In this document: piece after piece, positions 7,854 to 15,322 of the stretch | Layout: each line of letters opens with the position of its first letter | Numbering within the stretch: position 1 is the first letter of the stretch | Assembly: GCA_002328185.1 (NCBI GenBank) | Contig: DCWQ01000003.1 | Coordinates: 107,431 to 134,847 of the forward strand | Reading direction: 5' to 3' | DNA length: 27,417 nt | DNA from: Dehalococcoidia bacterium UBA2158 | GTDB lineage: Bacteria; Chloroflexota; Dehalococcoidia; Lucifugimonadales; UBA3495 | Made by a program: the position numbers and the translations under genes | The notes under the pieces: generated by a model | Seen by the model: the letters and a program-made list of their open reading frames with translations, nothing else | Told to the model about the DNA's origin: nothing | The model's database searches: none

Positions 7854-9005
7854 ATGGACCCGGTGGCCGCCGCCAAAGCACTGTGGCCCCGGATTAAGGC
7901 GGCCCGGGACGATATCCAGTCTCAAAGCACCTTGCCCGACTCGCTGGTTGAGGAAATGGCCCAGGCCAACCTCTTCCAGTTGTTCGTGCCCAGGTCCATC
8001 GGAGGGCCGGAGACCGACCCGATAACGGCCTTCCGGGCCGTTGAAGAGCTGTCCAAGGCGGACGGCTCGGTGGGTTGGTGCTCCTTCGTGGCCACGGCCA
8101 TCTCCATTTACTCTGCCTGGATGCCGCCCGAGGTGGCCCGGAAGTTGTTCGGGCAGCCCTTGGACATCAGGGCCGCTGGGTCGTTCCGGCCTACGGCCAA
8201 TGCCCGGTTGGTTGACGGCGGCTACAAGATCGGCGGCCGGTGGAACTACGTCAGCGGAATCGACCACGCCAACTGGCTGATCTTGAATTGCAATATCGTG
8301 GACGACGGCAGGCCGGTGAAAGACGCCCAGGGAGGCCCAGTCACCAGGATGATGATCGTCCCCAGATCGGCAGGCACGATCGAGAAGACCTGGTCAACCA
8401 TGGGCATGCGCGGCACCGGCAGCAACGACTTGGTCATCGAAGAAGAGTTTGTCCCGGCTGAACACACCTGCTTGCTATACGAACCCTCCTTCACGGAAGG
8501 CGCTCACTACAACCCACGATTCGTGACAGCTTTAAGCTGGGGTTCGGTTGCCGGCATGGCCTTGGGGATAGCCCGAGGCGCCATGGACACCTTTGTCCGA
8601 ATGGCAACCGGCTCGGGCTCAACCACAACACCAACCCTGATGCGAAACCGGACTCCGGTCCAGACCACGGTGGGTGAAGCCGAAGCTATCATCAGCGGGG
8701 CGCGGGCCTACGTGCTGGACGCGGTGGGTTCCATGTGGGATAGCGCCTGCCAGGGGGTTTCCGACCCCAGGTCCCAGATCTTGCAAGCAAGATTGGCCAT
8801 CACCCACGCCGTGCGGGAGTCAGTGCGTGCCGTGGACATGCTGTTCTATGTGGCGGGGACCAACGCCATCCACGAAAGCAACGAACTGGAACTCTATTTC
8901 AGGGACATCCACACGGCCGGGCAGCACATAGCCGGCCTGCATTCCAACTTCGAGTACGGCGGGCAGGCGATTCTGGGGCTGCCGTCCGGAGCATCTGGCT
9001 GGTAG
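7854..9005 (+). CDS. Acyl-CoA-dehydrogenase-fold flavin monooxygenase-like protein
   Basis: This 383-aa protein has the acyl-CoA dehydrogenase fold, closest to the group D flavin monooxygenases (HpaB/HsaA/DszC-like) by its type-2 C-terminal domain. Seen motifs are GGRWNYVSGIDHANW (127-141), GMRGTGSNDL (184-193) and RDIHTAGQH (350-358). The glutamate base of true acyl-CoA dehydrogenases is not evident. Such enzymes use reduced flavin from a separate reductase to hydroxylate aromatic, indolic or sulfur compounds; no reductase is adjacent. The start is taken as ATG 7854, where family homology begins, although no SD is visible. The frame is open further upstream, so a longer start cannot be fully excluded. 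It follows the propeller gene by 71 bases. Confidence 0.87.
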   Translation: MDPVAAAKALWPRIKAARDDIQSQSTLPDSLVEEMAQANLFQLFVPRSIGGPETDPITAFRAVEELSKADGSVGWCSFVATAISIYSAWMPPEVARKLFGQPLDIRAAGSFRPTANARLVDGGYKIGGRWNYVSGIDHANWLILNCNIVDDGRPVKDAQGGPVTRMMIVPRSAGTIEKTWSTMGMRGTGSNDLVIEEEFVPAEHTCLLYEPSFTEGAHYNPRFVTALSWGSVAGMALGIARGAMDTFVRMATGSGSTTTPTLMRNRTPVQTTVGEAEAIISGARAYVLDAVGSMWDSACQGVSDPRSQILQARLAITHAVRESVRAVDMLFYVAGTNAIHESNELELYFRDIHTAGQHIAGLHSNFEYGGQAILGLPSGASGW

Positions 9006-9050
9006 AAAGCGGAGCCGGCCACGTACGACTAGCCACCAAGTAATTCATGC

Positions 9051-9088
9051 AAAAACCCGCCCCAGGCTGATTCGAAGCCTGGGACGGT
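9051..9088 (-). terminator. Intrinsic terminator, minus strand
   Basis: Read on the minus strand, arms 9076-9083 and 9061-9068 (cccaggct/agcctggg) form an 8-bp stem extended by further GC pairs across one mismatch, followed by a T5 run (9055-9051). It lies about 140 bases past the stop of the small protein gene at 9223. On the plus strand there is no T-run, so it is not the terminator of the monooxygenase gene. Confidence 0.75.
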
Positions 9089-9222
9089 TGAGTGTTCTGA
9101 CCGTTGGCGCTGCTTGCCTGATAGTTACCTCCATGAACCTGACAAACGCCCAGACCTTTATTGGACCCAGACGTTTGTCAGATCAAGGGAATCTTTCTGC
9201 ATCTAATGTTCTCCGGTTTTTC

Positions 9223-9537
9223 TTAGACGATGCTGTCGGGGTTGCCGAAAACCATCGAGAAGTGGTCGTTAGGCATGTTGTCGGCTGCGAGGAGTATGAC
9301 CTTGGCTGGGGCGTCGGGCGTTCCGAATACCAGGAAGAAATCGTCGTTGTTGGAAGCATATTGGCTGCGCACGTTGGTTACCGAAAGAGTCTCGGCGTTG
9401 ACTGAATCGGGCATCGCCACGCCGATGGTCAGGGCCGGGCCCACGGCCGCGGTGGCTCCTAATTTAGAGATGTTCTCCATCCGGAAAATGTTGGAGATGC
9501 GGGCTACCATATTGATGTTGTTGTTTGTGTGAATCAT
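9223..9537 (-). CDS. Small unrecognised protein with an internal VFGxPD repeat
   Basis: This protein of 104 aa is not recognised. The start is ATG 9537, eight bases after GGAGG; the frame is open up to another ATG at 9618 without such a site. The N-terminus is rich in N and basic residues. A mildly hydrophobic stretch (about 28-42) ends in SVNA-ET, which could be a signal-peptide cleavage site, though this is weak. The C-terminal third carries two similar segments: DDFFLVFGTPDAP (about 66-78) and NDHFSMVFGNPDSIV, which ends the protein. The gene has a strong SD and its own terminator at 9051-9088, so it is likely expressed. It could be a small secreted or binding protein; nothing around it assigns a role. 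Confidence 0.6.
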   Translation of the reverse strand: MIHTNNNINMVARISNIFRMENISKLGATAAVGPALTIGVAMPDSVNAETLSVTNVRSQYASNNDDFFLVFGTPDAPAKVILLAADNMPNDHFSMVFGNPDSIV

Positions 9538-9787
9538 CGTTCCTTCCTCCAGGTTGTTGTTGGTTTTCTCAGTTGCGGTGTTGGCACTCATTTGTAACTT
9601 TGTTGTCGTTGTCATCATTTCCTGCGGCTCGGTTAGTTGGTGAATTCATCGTAGGTCCGGCCGGTATGGCGGCACATGACGGATGTTCATAATTTCTTGA
9701 AACCAAGAATATTGGACTTTTCGGACGACAATTTGAGGATTCACTATGCCAGGCGTGGAATGCAATCCGAGGTAAGCCTAGAATCCC

Positions 9788-10144
9788 TTGGTGGGCCGAA
9801 CAGCAGGGACCTCAAGATTCATTGAAGGCCAGCTGGAGTCGCCGGTTTTGGCTGGCGCGTTGGATGACATGGTGTCGGGCAGAGAACAATTGGTGATGCC
9901 GGGGAAGCTGGGCATGCGCCCGCTGTTGGAACGAATAGCAGCACTACAAGAAAAGGCGGAAGCCCAGCCGGCCAAGGCTTCGGCTTATCCAGACGGGCTA
10001 ACGCAGCGGGAGATAGAGGGGATCCGGTTAGTGGCCGCGGGGAAGATGGAGCGGGAGATTGGCGAGGAGCTGTTCATCAGCATCAACACGGCGGGCGACC
10101 AAGTCAGAAATATCTTGAACAAGACTGACTCGGCCAACGGCTAA
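9788..10144 (+). pseudogene. Remnant of a LuxR-type regulator (C-terminal HTH)
   Basis: The 118-aa frame begins right after a stop codon (9779-9781) with no SD. Residues 71-115 match the LuxR-type HTH: LTQREIEGIRLVAAGK, then EELFISINT and VRNILNKT. The family normally reads NTVxxHVxxI; here it is NTAGDQVRNI, and the protein ends at SANG where others continue with R-x-x-A. Residues 43-60 resemble the linker that follows ATPase or cyclase domains in long LuxR regulators. I therefore read it as the decayed 3' end of such a regulator. A small stand-alone regulator is possible but less likely. Confidence 0.6.
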
Positions 10145-10161
10145 TTAGCAGTCTATCGCCT

Positions 10162-11097
10162 TTACAATTTCCCCACCAGGCTTTTCAACAGGTCGTTCGA
10201 CCTGGCCAGTGAAGCATCTTCGTCATTGCCCACCGGAAATACCGAAGCCAAGAAATCGGTCGCTCCGGCGGCAACGTAGGCTCTTAATTGCTCGGCGACC
10301 TCGTCCTCGTTACCGATCAACGCAACTTCCGAAGGGCCTTCAACGCCCTCTATGTCTAACATCCTCCGGTAGTTGGTCAACTGACCATAACGCTCAAAGG
10401 TCCTGGCAGCCTGGTCCCGTCCTTCCTGAGAGTCGTCGGTAACCGCCAGCGGCATGCCGACACAGATTCTCGGCGCCGGTTTGTTGGCGGACTCAGCAGC
10501 ACGGCTGATGCGAGGCGCCACGTGGGATTCAACGGTCTTCGGCCCGGCCATCCAAGTGAACGTGCCGTCTGCCTGCTCGCCCGCTATCCTCAGCATCATG
10601 GGCGCCAACGCAGCGACGATCACAGGAACGTGAAGCGCACCTGGGACCGTAGCCTGGGCCTTCACATTGTAGAAGTTGCCTTGGAAATCGACTTGGCCAT
10701 CGTCTAGCAACGGCCGAAGTACTTGCAGATACTCTTCCATATGCGGGGCCGGATTCTCATACGAAAGACCCATCGCATCTTCGACAGGTGGACGGTGGGA
10801 CAGTCCCACACCCAGGGTCAGTCGCCCCTCGGCAGCTATCTGGGCTGTCAACGCATGTTTCGCCAAGGCGTAGGGGTGGATGGTAAAGATGGGGACAACG
10901 GCGGTCCCGACATTGATCCTATTCGTCCGGGATGCCGCCAACGACAGAGCCGTGAGAGCGTCAAATCCTGGTCCGGCAGAAACCTGCGGTATCCAGAAAC
11001 TGTCGAAACCATCCTCTTCGGCCTGGGCGACTTCCTGAATCAACGAAGGAAGCTCGACAACTGCCCCCCTAGCACCACTGATCAGCCCAATTCGCAT
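10162..11097 (-). CDS. LLM-class F420-dependent oxidoreductase (TIGR03564-like)
   Basis: This 311-aa TIM-barrel protein belongs to the luciferase-like monooxygenase superfamily. MRIGLISGARG at the start, GFDSFWIPQ (30-38), INVGTAVVPIF (61-71) and GRLTLGVGLSH (91-101) match the TIGR03564 group, whose members are predicted to use coenzyme F420 and not FMN. The substrate is unknown. ATG at 11097 is preceded by GGAGG four bases away; an upstream in-frame start at 11154 would add 19 residues unlike the family. It is on the same strand as the 194-aa gene upstream, 98 bases away, and may be the second gene of that transcript. It converges with the LuxR remnant with 17 bases between. Confidence 0.9.
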   Translation of the reverse strand: MRIGLISGARGAVVELPSLIQEVAQAEEDGFDSFWIPQVSAGPGFDALTALSLAASRTNRINVGTAVVPIFTIHPYALAKHALTAQIAAEGRLTLGVGLSHRPPVEDAMGLSYENPAPHMEEYLQVLRPLLDDGQVDFQGNFYNVKAQATVPGALHVPVIVAALAPMMLRIAGEQADGTFTWMAGPKTVESHVAPRISRAAESANKPAPRICVGMPLAVTDDSQEGRDQAARTFERYGQLTNYRRMLDIEGVEGPSEVALIGNEDEVAEQLRAYVAAGATDFLASVFPVGNDEDASLARSNDLLKSLVGKL

Positions 11098-11195
11098 TAT
11101 GCCTCCAACGCTCTCGTTAAACGTCCCGGCCACACCGCACCAATCTCTCCCCACCTACGCCACCAAACTCCTCCGTACGAAGCGCGGTTGCACCG

Positions 11196-11780
11196 CTATG
11201 GGCGAACCCAGGTTTCGGACCAGGCCAGGCAGGCAGAGCTGCTGTCCTTGTCGCCGCGCCGGTCCGTGACCACCTTGCCCGAAGCCACATCTCCGTTGAT
11301 AGTTAGCTGGGCCTTCCTGGCCGGGATGAAGCAGCTATACACGCCGTGAGGTCTACCAGTAGCGCTGCCCGCGGGCACCACCAGCATGTAAGGCTCCATG
11401 AAATCGTGCCAGGTCATGGCGATCTCATCTTCGTCGCTCGTGATCGTCTCGGTCCAGAAAGTCGTGGGATCACCCTTCTTGCCGAATTCGGCATCGATGA
11501 TCGGCATACTCTGATCAGCGAAATCGGGGTAGAGCAGGCTTTCGATCTCGTCCTGCAGCCACCGGGCCAGGGCGATGTTATCGGAGTAGATCTTCACCTG
11601 GTCATCGGTGAGCTCGCTCTGTAGGAAAAGAACGTGCCCTGCGCCGCCCGGAGACCACAAAACGCGCCAGTGGCTGGACCTGGTCGTCTGGGTGTCGCCC
11701 GAAAGATCGGTCAGCCGGATGAAAGAGTTCTCCCCGGTCAGGCGAATCTTGTTGGGGTCGGTGGGGTTGGTCGTGGCCAT
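11196..11780 (-). CDS. Hypothetical 194-aa protein
   Basis: I do not recognise this protein. It is soluble, acidic and tryptophan-rich. It has no signal peptide, membrane helix or low-complexity region. Features include an N-terminal NKIRLTGENSFIRLTDLSGD, a likely beta strand HWRVLWSPGG (37-46), and a C-terminal GVYSCFIPARKAQLTING. It looks like a beta-rich domain. ATG at 11780 has a strong SD (AAGGAG, eight bases away), and the frame has normal codon use for this genome, so it is a real gene. It precedes the F420-type oxidoreductase by 98 bases on the same strand, which is the only clue to its role. Confidence 0.75.
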   Translation of the reverse strand: MATTNPTDPNKIRLTGENSFIRLTDLSGDTQTTRSSHWRVLWSPGGAGHVLFLQSELTDDQVKIYSDNIALARWLQDEIESLLYPDFADQSMPIIDAEFGKKGDPTTFWTETITSDEDEIAMTWHDFMEPYMLVVPAGSATGRPHGVYSCFIPARKAQLTINGDVASGKVVTDRRGDKDSSSACLAWSETWVRP

Positions 11781-11908
11781 GTTTGATTCTCCTTAGGAAT
11801 ACTGTCTGTTGATGGTGCTTTGATTGAGAGTGGCGTCATGTTAGCACTCAAAGTGGTTGCGGGCTAGGTGGTTTGGGTTTCGGGAGTTGGTGGCTGCGAA
11901 GAGCCGGC

Positions 11909-11998
11909 CCCACTCTAGCCCCCGAGCGGGAGAGGGGATTGTCTTTTCTCCTCGTCGTCTTCCCGCGGAAGGAGGGGAAGGTTAGGATGGGGGCGCCC
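11909..11998. repeat. Decayed copy of an intergenic palindromic repeat
   Basis: The stretch has two GC-rich inverted blocks: one around ccccgagcgggagagg (about 11922-11937) and one around 11950-11975 with cctcgtcgtcttcccgcgga. The second block matches the perfect palindrome at 25667-25700 but has lost symmetry on its right arm. Both copies are next to a ctcta[a/g]ccc motif and gaggggat/c. It looks like a REP-type element shared across intergenic regions. Confidence 0.5.
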
Positions 11999-12020
11999 CA
12001 TTCGCAGCCGTCCCATTCCA

Positions 12021-12056
12021 AGAAAAAGCGGCCACCCCTCAGAAGGGCAGCCGCTT
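12021..12056 (-). terminator. Intrinsic terminator of the HMG-CoA-lyase-like gene
   Basis: On the minus strand, aagcggc (12056-12050) pairs with gccgctt (12032-12026); an inner ccct/aggg stem adds stability, and a T-run follows immediately. It lies 28 bases past the stop codon at 12084. Confidence 0.85.
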
Positions 12057-12083
12057 CAAATGCGCTTAGCTACGATTAACAGG

Positions 12084-13268
12084 CTAGCTCTTGGCGGGGA
12101 ACCAGTCCTGCTTCCAGGGAAAGTCGCCATTGGCGTCGTCGTAGGCAGGTCCGCCGGCGTTCACCCGGTCCCGATAGGGGCTGGTGATGGGCTCGGCGTA
12201 CGGATAGATGCCGCCTTCGTACATCTCGGGTCCCTTCTTGAAGTGCTTGGCCGACTCTGTGGTCTCCACGAACGGCATGTCGATGTCGTAGAGCGATTCG
12301 ACGGACTTAGGGCGTGGGCCGGCCTTGGAAACGTGACCATAGAGCTCACGGCCCATGATCCGCTCGGCGGCCCAGACGCATTCGATCAGCTTATCGATGT
12401 CCACGCCGGTGGGAATCCCCATATCGTCCATCATATGTAAGATGTCCTCGGTGGGCGCCATGCCGGTGGCGCGGCCGTTGCCGCAGTAGGGGCAGCCGCC
12501 GAACCCGCCGATGGTGCCGTCGATCTCCAGGGTGTCGTCGGGGCCCAGCACCCTCATTGCGGCGTAGGCGGACGCGATGGCCATGTTGCGGCCGTTGTGC
12601 AGGTGCAGGCGGATGTGATTGATCTCCGGCCACATCTCCTTGACCCGAGAGACGCTCTCTTCAACCTTTGCCGGCGTGCAGTGGCTCATGGGGTCGCCCA
12701 TGGAAGCGCTGCGAACTTCGATACCGACCTCGTCCCACATGCTGTGCTGGCGCTCAAGCATTTTCATCAGGTTGTCGACGGGGAACTCACCCAAGAAGTT
12801 GGAACCCCAACTGGCGTTGGTCCCGATGCCAGCCTCTTTGATGTTGAGCTCTTGGGCCTGGGCGATGACCTGGGGCCAGCGCTCCATCTCTTGCATCTGG
12901 GTCCGGTTGGTGTTGCGCCGGACGAACACGTCGCACATGTGGACGTTCAACCGGGGGAAGGCGTCGCGCTCGATGGTCAGCGGCGGCGAGTAGGCCCGGG
13001 CCCGTTCCACGCCACGGGAGTTCAGCGCCAATGCCGTGTAGGTGACACCGGGCTTGGGCGTAAACTTGGTTACGATCTCATCGATACGCTCCATCTGAGG
13101 AGTCCACTTGGGGCTCACGAAGGAACCGACAACGATCTGCTGCAGGCCGGTCTCGGACAGCATGTCCAGCAGTTCGACCTTGTCTTCAACGGATATCTGG
13201 GCGTCCTCGATCTGCATGCCTTCACGCATGCCCTCTTCCTTGTATTTAACCTTCGGCCAATCTGCCAT
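12084..13268 (-). CDS. HMG-CoA lyase-like DRE-TIM metallolyase
   Basis: This 394-aa protein belongs to the pyruvate carboxyltransferase/HMG-CoA lyase superfamily of metal-dependent TIM barrels. Signature parts are EGMREGMQIE (12-21), GSFVSPKWTPQM (48-59), the metal-binding HLHNG (222-226) and the HMG-CoA-lyase loop GGFGGCPYCGNGR (254-266) with C259, followed by PTEDILHMM. Family lyases cleave an acyl-CoA such as HMG-CoA to acetyl-CoA plus a keto acid. Two departures stand out: the usual metal ligand in RDGLQ is here glutamate (E16 in REGMQ), and the protein is about 90 residues longer than the 300-aa family norm, with an extra C-terminal tail. ATG at 13268 has AAGGAGG five bases upstream. A terminator follows at 12021-12056. 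The substrate may differ from HMG-CoA. Confidence 0.87.
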   Translation of the reverse strand: MADWPKVKYKEEGMREGMQIEDAQISVEDKVELLDMLSETGLQQIVVGSFVSPKWTPQMERIDEIVTKFTPKPGVTYTALALNSRGVERARAYSPPLTIERDAFPRLNVHMCDVFVRRNTNRTQMQEMERWPQVIAQAQELNIKEAGIGTNASWGSNFLGEFPVDNLMKMLERQHSMWDEVGIEVRSASMGDPMSHCTPAKVEESVSRVKEMWPEINHIRLHLHNGRNMAIASAYAAMRVLGPDDTLEIDGTIGGFGGCPYCGNGRATGMAPTEDILHMMDDMGIPTGVDIDKLIECVWAAERIMGRELYGHVSKAGPRPKSVESLYDIDMPFVETTESAKHFKKGPEMYEGGIYPYAEPITSPYRDRVNAGGPAYDDANGDFPWKQDWFPAKS

Positions 13269-13383
13269 TGGGGCCTCCTTAATTCGAACGTGTCTGAATC
13301 GGGGATGTTCTCGGGGTTATTCTACGTTTATTCAACAGAGTGCGGCCGTAACCGGCGCATGTGTTTCGAAGCACCCTTCATGA

Positions 13384-13647
13384 GTGTATCCAGTTGGCCG
13401 GATTGTATGGCGGCCACAGATTCATGTCAAGAAATCGGAATTGGCGAATGGAGAGAGGAACACAAAAACCAAAATCGTAAATATTGCTGTTTGGGAGTAT
13501 GAGTACGACTCTCTTAGGCGCCAATTCTTGTGGGATTTGCAGGCCAAGCTAAGAGAGCAAAAAATTATCTCGGGAAACAAAGATTATGTTGTTGAAGCCT
13601 ACGAAGGTCGAACAGGCGAACTGAAACCAGGGTTTCATTCTCGGTAA
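13384..13647 (+). CDS. Possible 87-aa hypothetical protein (AT-rich)
   Basis: This open frame starts with GTG at 13384 and has no SD. Its central part (NIAVWEYEYDSLRRQFLWDL and KLREQKIISGNKDYVVEAYEG) looks protein-like, but I recognise no family. Its codons are clearly more AT-rich than those of flanking genes, and it sits in the 500-base gap ahead of the thiamine promoter. It may be the tail of a lost gene or a horizontally acquired fragment. A short basic frame at 13664-13780 follows and is even less certain. Confidence 0.25.
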   Translation: MYPVGRIVWRPQIHVKKSELANGERNTKTKIVNIAVWEYEYDSLRRQFLWDLQAKLREQKIISGNKDYVVEAYEGRTGELKPGFHSR

Positions 13648-13776
13648 TCATCTAGACCGAAACATGAGAAAGACTAGGCGGGCAGAAACCCACCGTCAAA
13701 GAGCGCCAAAAGATCGAAATCATGAAGAGCACGTTGCACTAAATTCGGGCCTAACTCATTTCGCAATATGCTCATA

Positions 13777-13806
13777 TTGACACTCATTCAGCAGCCCTTC
13801 TATAAT
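13777..13806 (+). promoter_or_regulatory. Promoter of the thiamine operon
   Basis: A perfect TTGACA (13777-13782) and a perfect TATAAT (13801-13806) are separated by 18 bases. Transcription would begin near 13813, about 50 bases before the TPP aptamer. It is the best promoter in the window and is placed as expected for a riboswitch-controlled operon. Confidence 0.85.
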
Positions 13807-13859
13807 TCCTCTGTGCCCGCGAAATGGGCGCCGCGATTAACAATCGAATCATCTAGGCA

Positions 13860-13953
13860 CGTAGGGGAGCTCGGTTTAGCCGGGCTGAGAGGGCGGCCTT
13901 CAATGCCACCGACCCTTGCGAACCTGATCTGGGTAATGCCAGCGGAGGGAAAC
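13860..13953 (+). promoter_or_regulatory. TPP riboswitch (THI element)
   Basis: The aptamer carries the conserved thi-box parts in order: GGGGAGC at 13864-13870, CTGAGA at 13885-13890 (the pyrimidine-sensing internal loop), ACCCTTGCGAACCTGATC at 13912-13929 and GGGTAATGCCAGCGGAGGGA at 13931-13950. The variable P3 arm is short (about 13891-13911). It senses thiamine pyrophosphate. It lies between the promoter at 13777-13806 and the terminator at 13981-14014, upstream of thiB, so high TPP should shut the operon off. Confidence 0.96.
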
Positions 13954-13980
13954 GGACTAGAGCGTAAAATATCATGTTAG

Positions 13981-14014
13981 GCCGTCAATACTCACCATTG
14001 GCGGTTATTTTTTT
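13981..14014 (+). terminator. Riboswitch expression-platform terminator
   Basis: gccgtcaat (13981-13989) pairs with attggcggt (13997-14005) through nine pairs including two G-U pairs, with a 7-base loop; a T-run (14008-14014) follows. It lies 28 bases after the aptamer and 45 before the thiB start. This argues for control by premature transcription termination and not by SD sequestration. The antiterminator pairing cannot be fixed by eye. Confidence 0.75.
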
Positions 14015-14058
14015 GCCCAGTCAAATCTGTTTCGAAGTACTTTGGGAGGCAGTCACGC

Positions 14059-15231
14059 ATGATAAAATCAACAACAATCTCAGCAATAATTACCCTGTTG
14101 GCACTGTTGGTCTTGACGGCTTGTGGAGGAGATGGAGATACACCATCTACCTCTCCAACCGCCGCACCTAAGCCGGCAGCTACAGCTAAGCCAGCTGCGA
14201 AGCCCGCAGCTGAGCCAACTGCGAAACCTACAGCTAAAGCGACATCCGTGCCAGCCAAACCGGGCGAATTGGTGGTCTTGACCAACGACAGCTTCGACAT
14301 CGGCGAAGAGATCATCGCCCAATTCGAGGAGGCCAACAACGCCAAAGTGACCATCCAAAAAGCCGGGTCCTCGGGTGCGGTTCTGAACCGGGCCATACTT
14401 GAGAAGGGGAACCCCTCCGGCGACCTCCTCTACGGCGTCGATAATACGTTTTTAAGCCGGGCATTGCGGGAGGACATCTTCATCCAGTACGAATCCGATC
14501 TCATCGACAACGTGCCGGCGCAGTTCATCTTAGACGACACTTTCCACGTCACTCCCGTTGACTACGGTTACGTCAACCTCAATTACGACATCGCTTATCT
14601 GGAAGAAAACGGGCTCACTACACCTACTTCCCTCGAGGTCCTGACCCAGCCTGAATGGGACGGACGCCTGGTGGTCGAGAACCCAGCCACGTCCACACCG
14701 GGACTGGCCTTCCTTATCGCCACCGTTTCCTATTTCGGGGAGGATGACGACTATGACTACCTAGACTACTGGGCCGACCTAAGAGCCAATAATCTGGCCG
14801 TGAAAGACGGGTGGTCGGAAGCGTATTACACTGACTTCAGCAAATACGGCGGAGACAGGCCCCTGGTGCTGAGCTATGCCACCAGCCCCGCAGCCGAGTT
14901 CTTCTTCTCGGAGGTCGCACTCGAGGAACCACCGACCGGCAACGTGCTGTTGGACAAAGCAACCTTCCTGCAGATAGAAGGCATCGGAATCCTTAAAGGG
15001 ACGGATAACGAGGACCTGGCCAAGAAGTTCATCGACTTCGTCCTGGACCGGCCGTTCCAAGAAGACATCCCGGGCCGGATGTTCGTCTACCCGGTAAATA
15101 GCGAAGCCGAACTGCCGGACTACTTCAGGTTCGCCGAAGTGCCCTCCGCGCCGGCGGACATCGGACCGGACACCATCGACGCCAAGCGTGACGAGTGGAT
15201 CGACGAGTGGACATCGGTCGTCCTCCGCTGA
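14059..15231 (+). CDS. thiB: Thiamine ABC transporter substrate-binding lipoprotein
   Basis: This 390-aa protein is the binding component of a thiamine-type ABC importer, held at the outer face of the membrane as a lipoprotein. The signal peptide (1-21) ends in a lipobox LTAC with C22. A linker of about 45 residues rich in A, P, K and T follows, then the ThiB domain from about residue 68. Family marks are NDSFDIG (76-82), GVDNTFLSRAL, TSTPGLAFLIATVSYF, GWSEAYYTDF and SYATSPAAEFF. ATG 14059 has GGGAGG nine bases upstream. It is the first gene after the TPP riboswitch and terminator. It could also bind thiamine phosphates or a salvaged pyrimidine, as the downstream genes favour pyrimidine salvage. 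Confidence 0.93.
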   Translation: MIKSTTISAIITLLALLVLTACGGDGDTPSTSPTAAPKPAATAKPAAKPAAEPTAKPTAKATSVPAKPGELVVLTNDSFDIGEEIIAQFEEANNAKVTIQKAGSSGAVLNRAILEKGNPSGDLLYGVDNTFLSRALREDIFIQYESDLIDNVPAQFILDDTFHVTPVDYGYVNLNYDIAYLEENGLTTPTSLEVLTQPEWDGRLVVENPATSTPGLAFLIATVSYFGEDDDYDYLDYWADLRANNLAVKDGWSEAYYTDFSKYGGDRPLVLSYATSPAAEFFFSEVALEEPPTGNVLLDKATFLQIEGIGILKGTDNEDLAKKFIDFVLDRPFQEDIPGRMFVYPVNSEAELPDYFRFAEVPSAPADIGPDTIDAKRDEWIDEWTSVVLR

Positions 15232-15322
15232 ACCCAGTGACCTCCCCATCGGCCGTTGATACCGCCGCGGCGGCCAGCCAACCGGTTGAAGCGGTAGTCA
15301 AATCTGAAAAGGAAACTTAGCT

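Larger units (their letters stand above)
11781..12083. other. Intergenic region with palindromic repeats
   Basis: No protein gene is present. The region holds the 5' leader of the 194-aa gene, a decayed palindromic repeat at about 11909-11998 and the minus-strand terminator of the HMG-CoA-lyase-like gene at 12021-12056. Confidence 0.7.

Noticed and set aside
14160..14260. A tandem DNA repeat in thiB
   Set aside because: The A/P/K/T-rich stretch is a low-complexity linker behind the lipobox, common in lipoproteins of this type; the DNA units are not regular.
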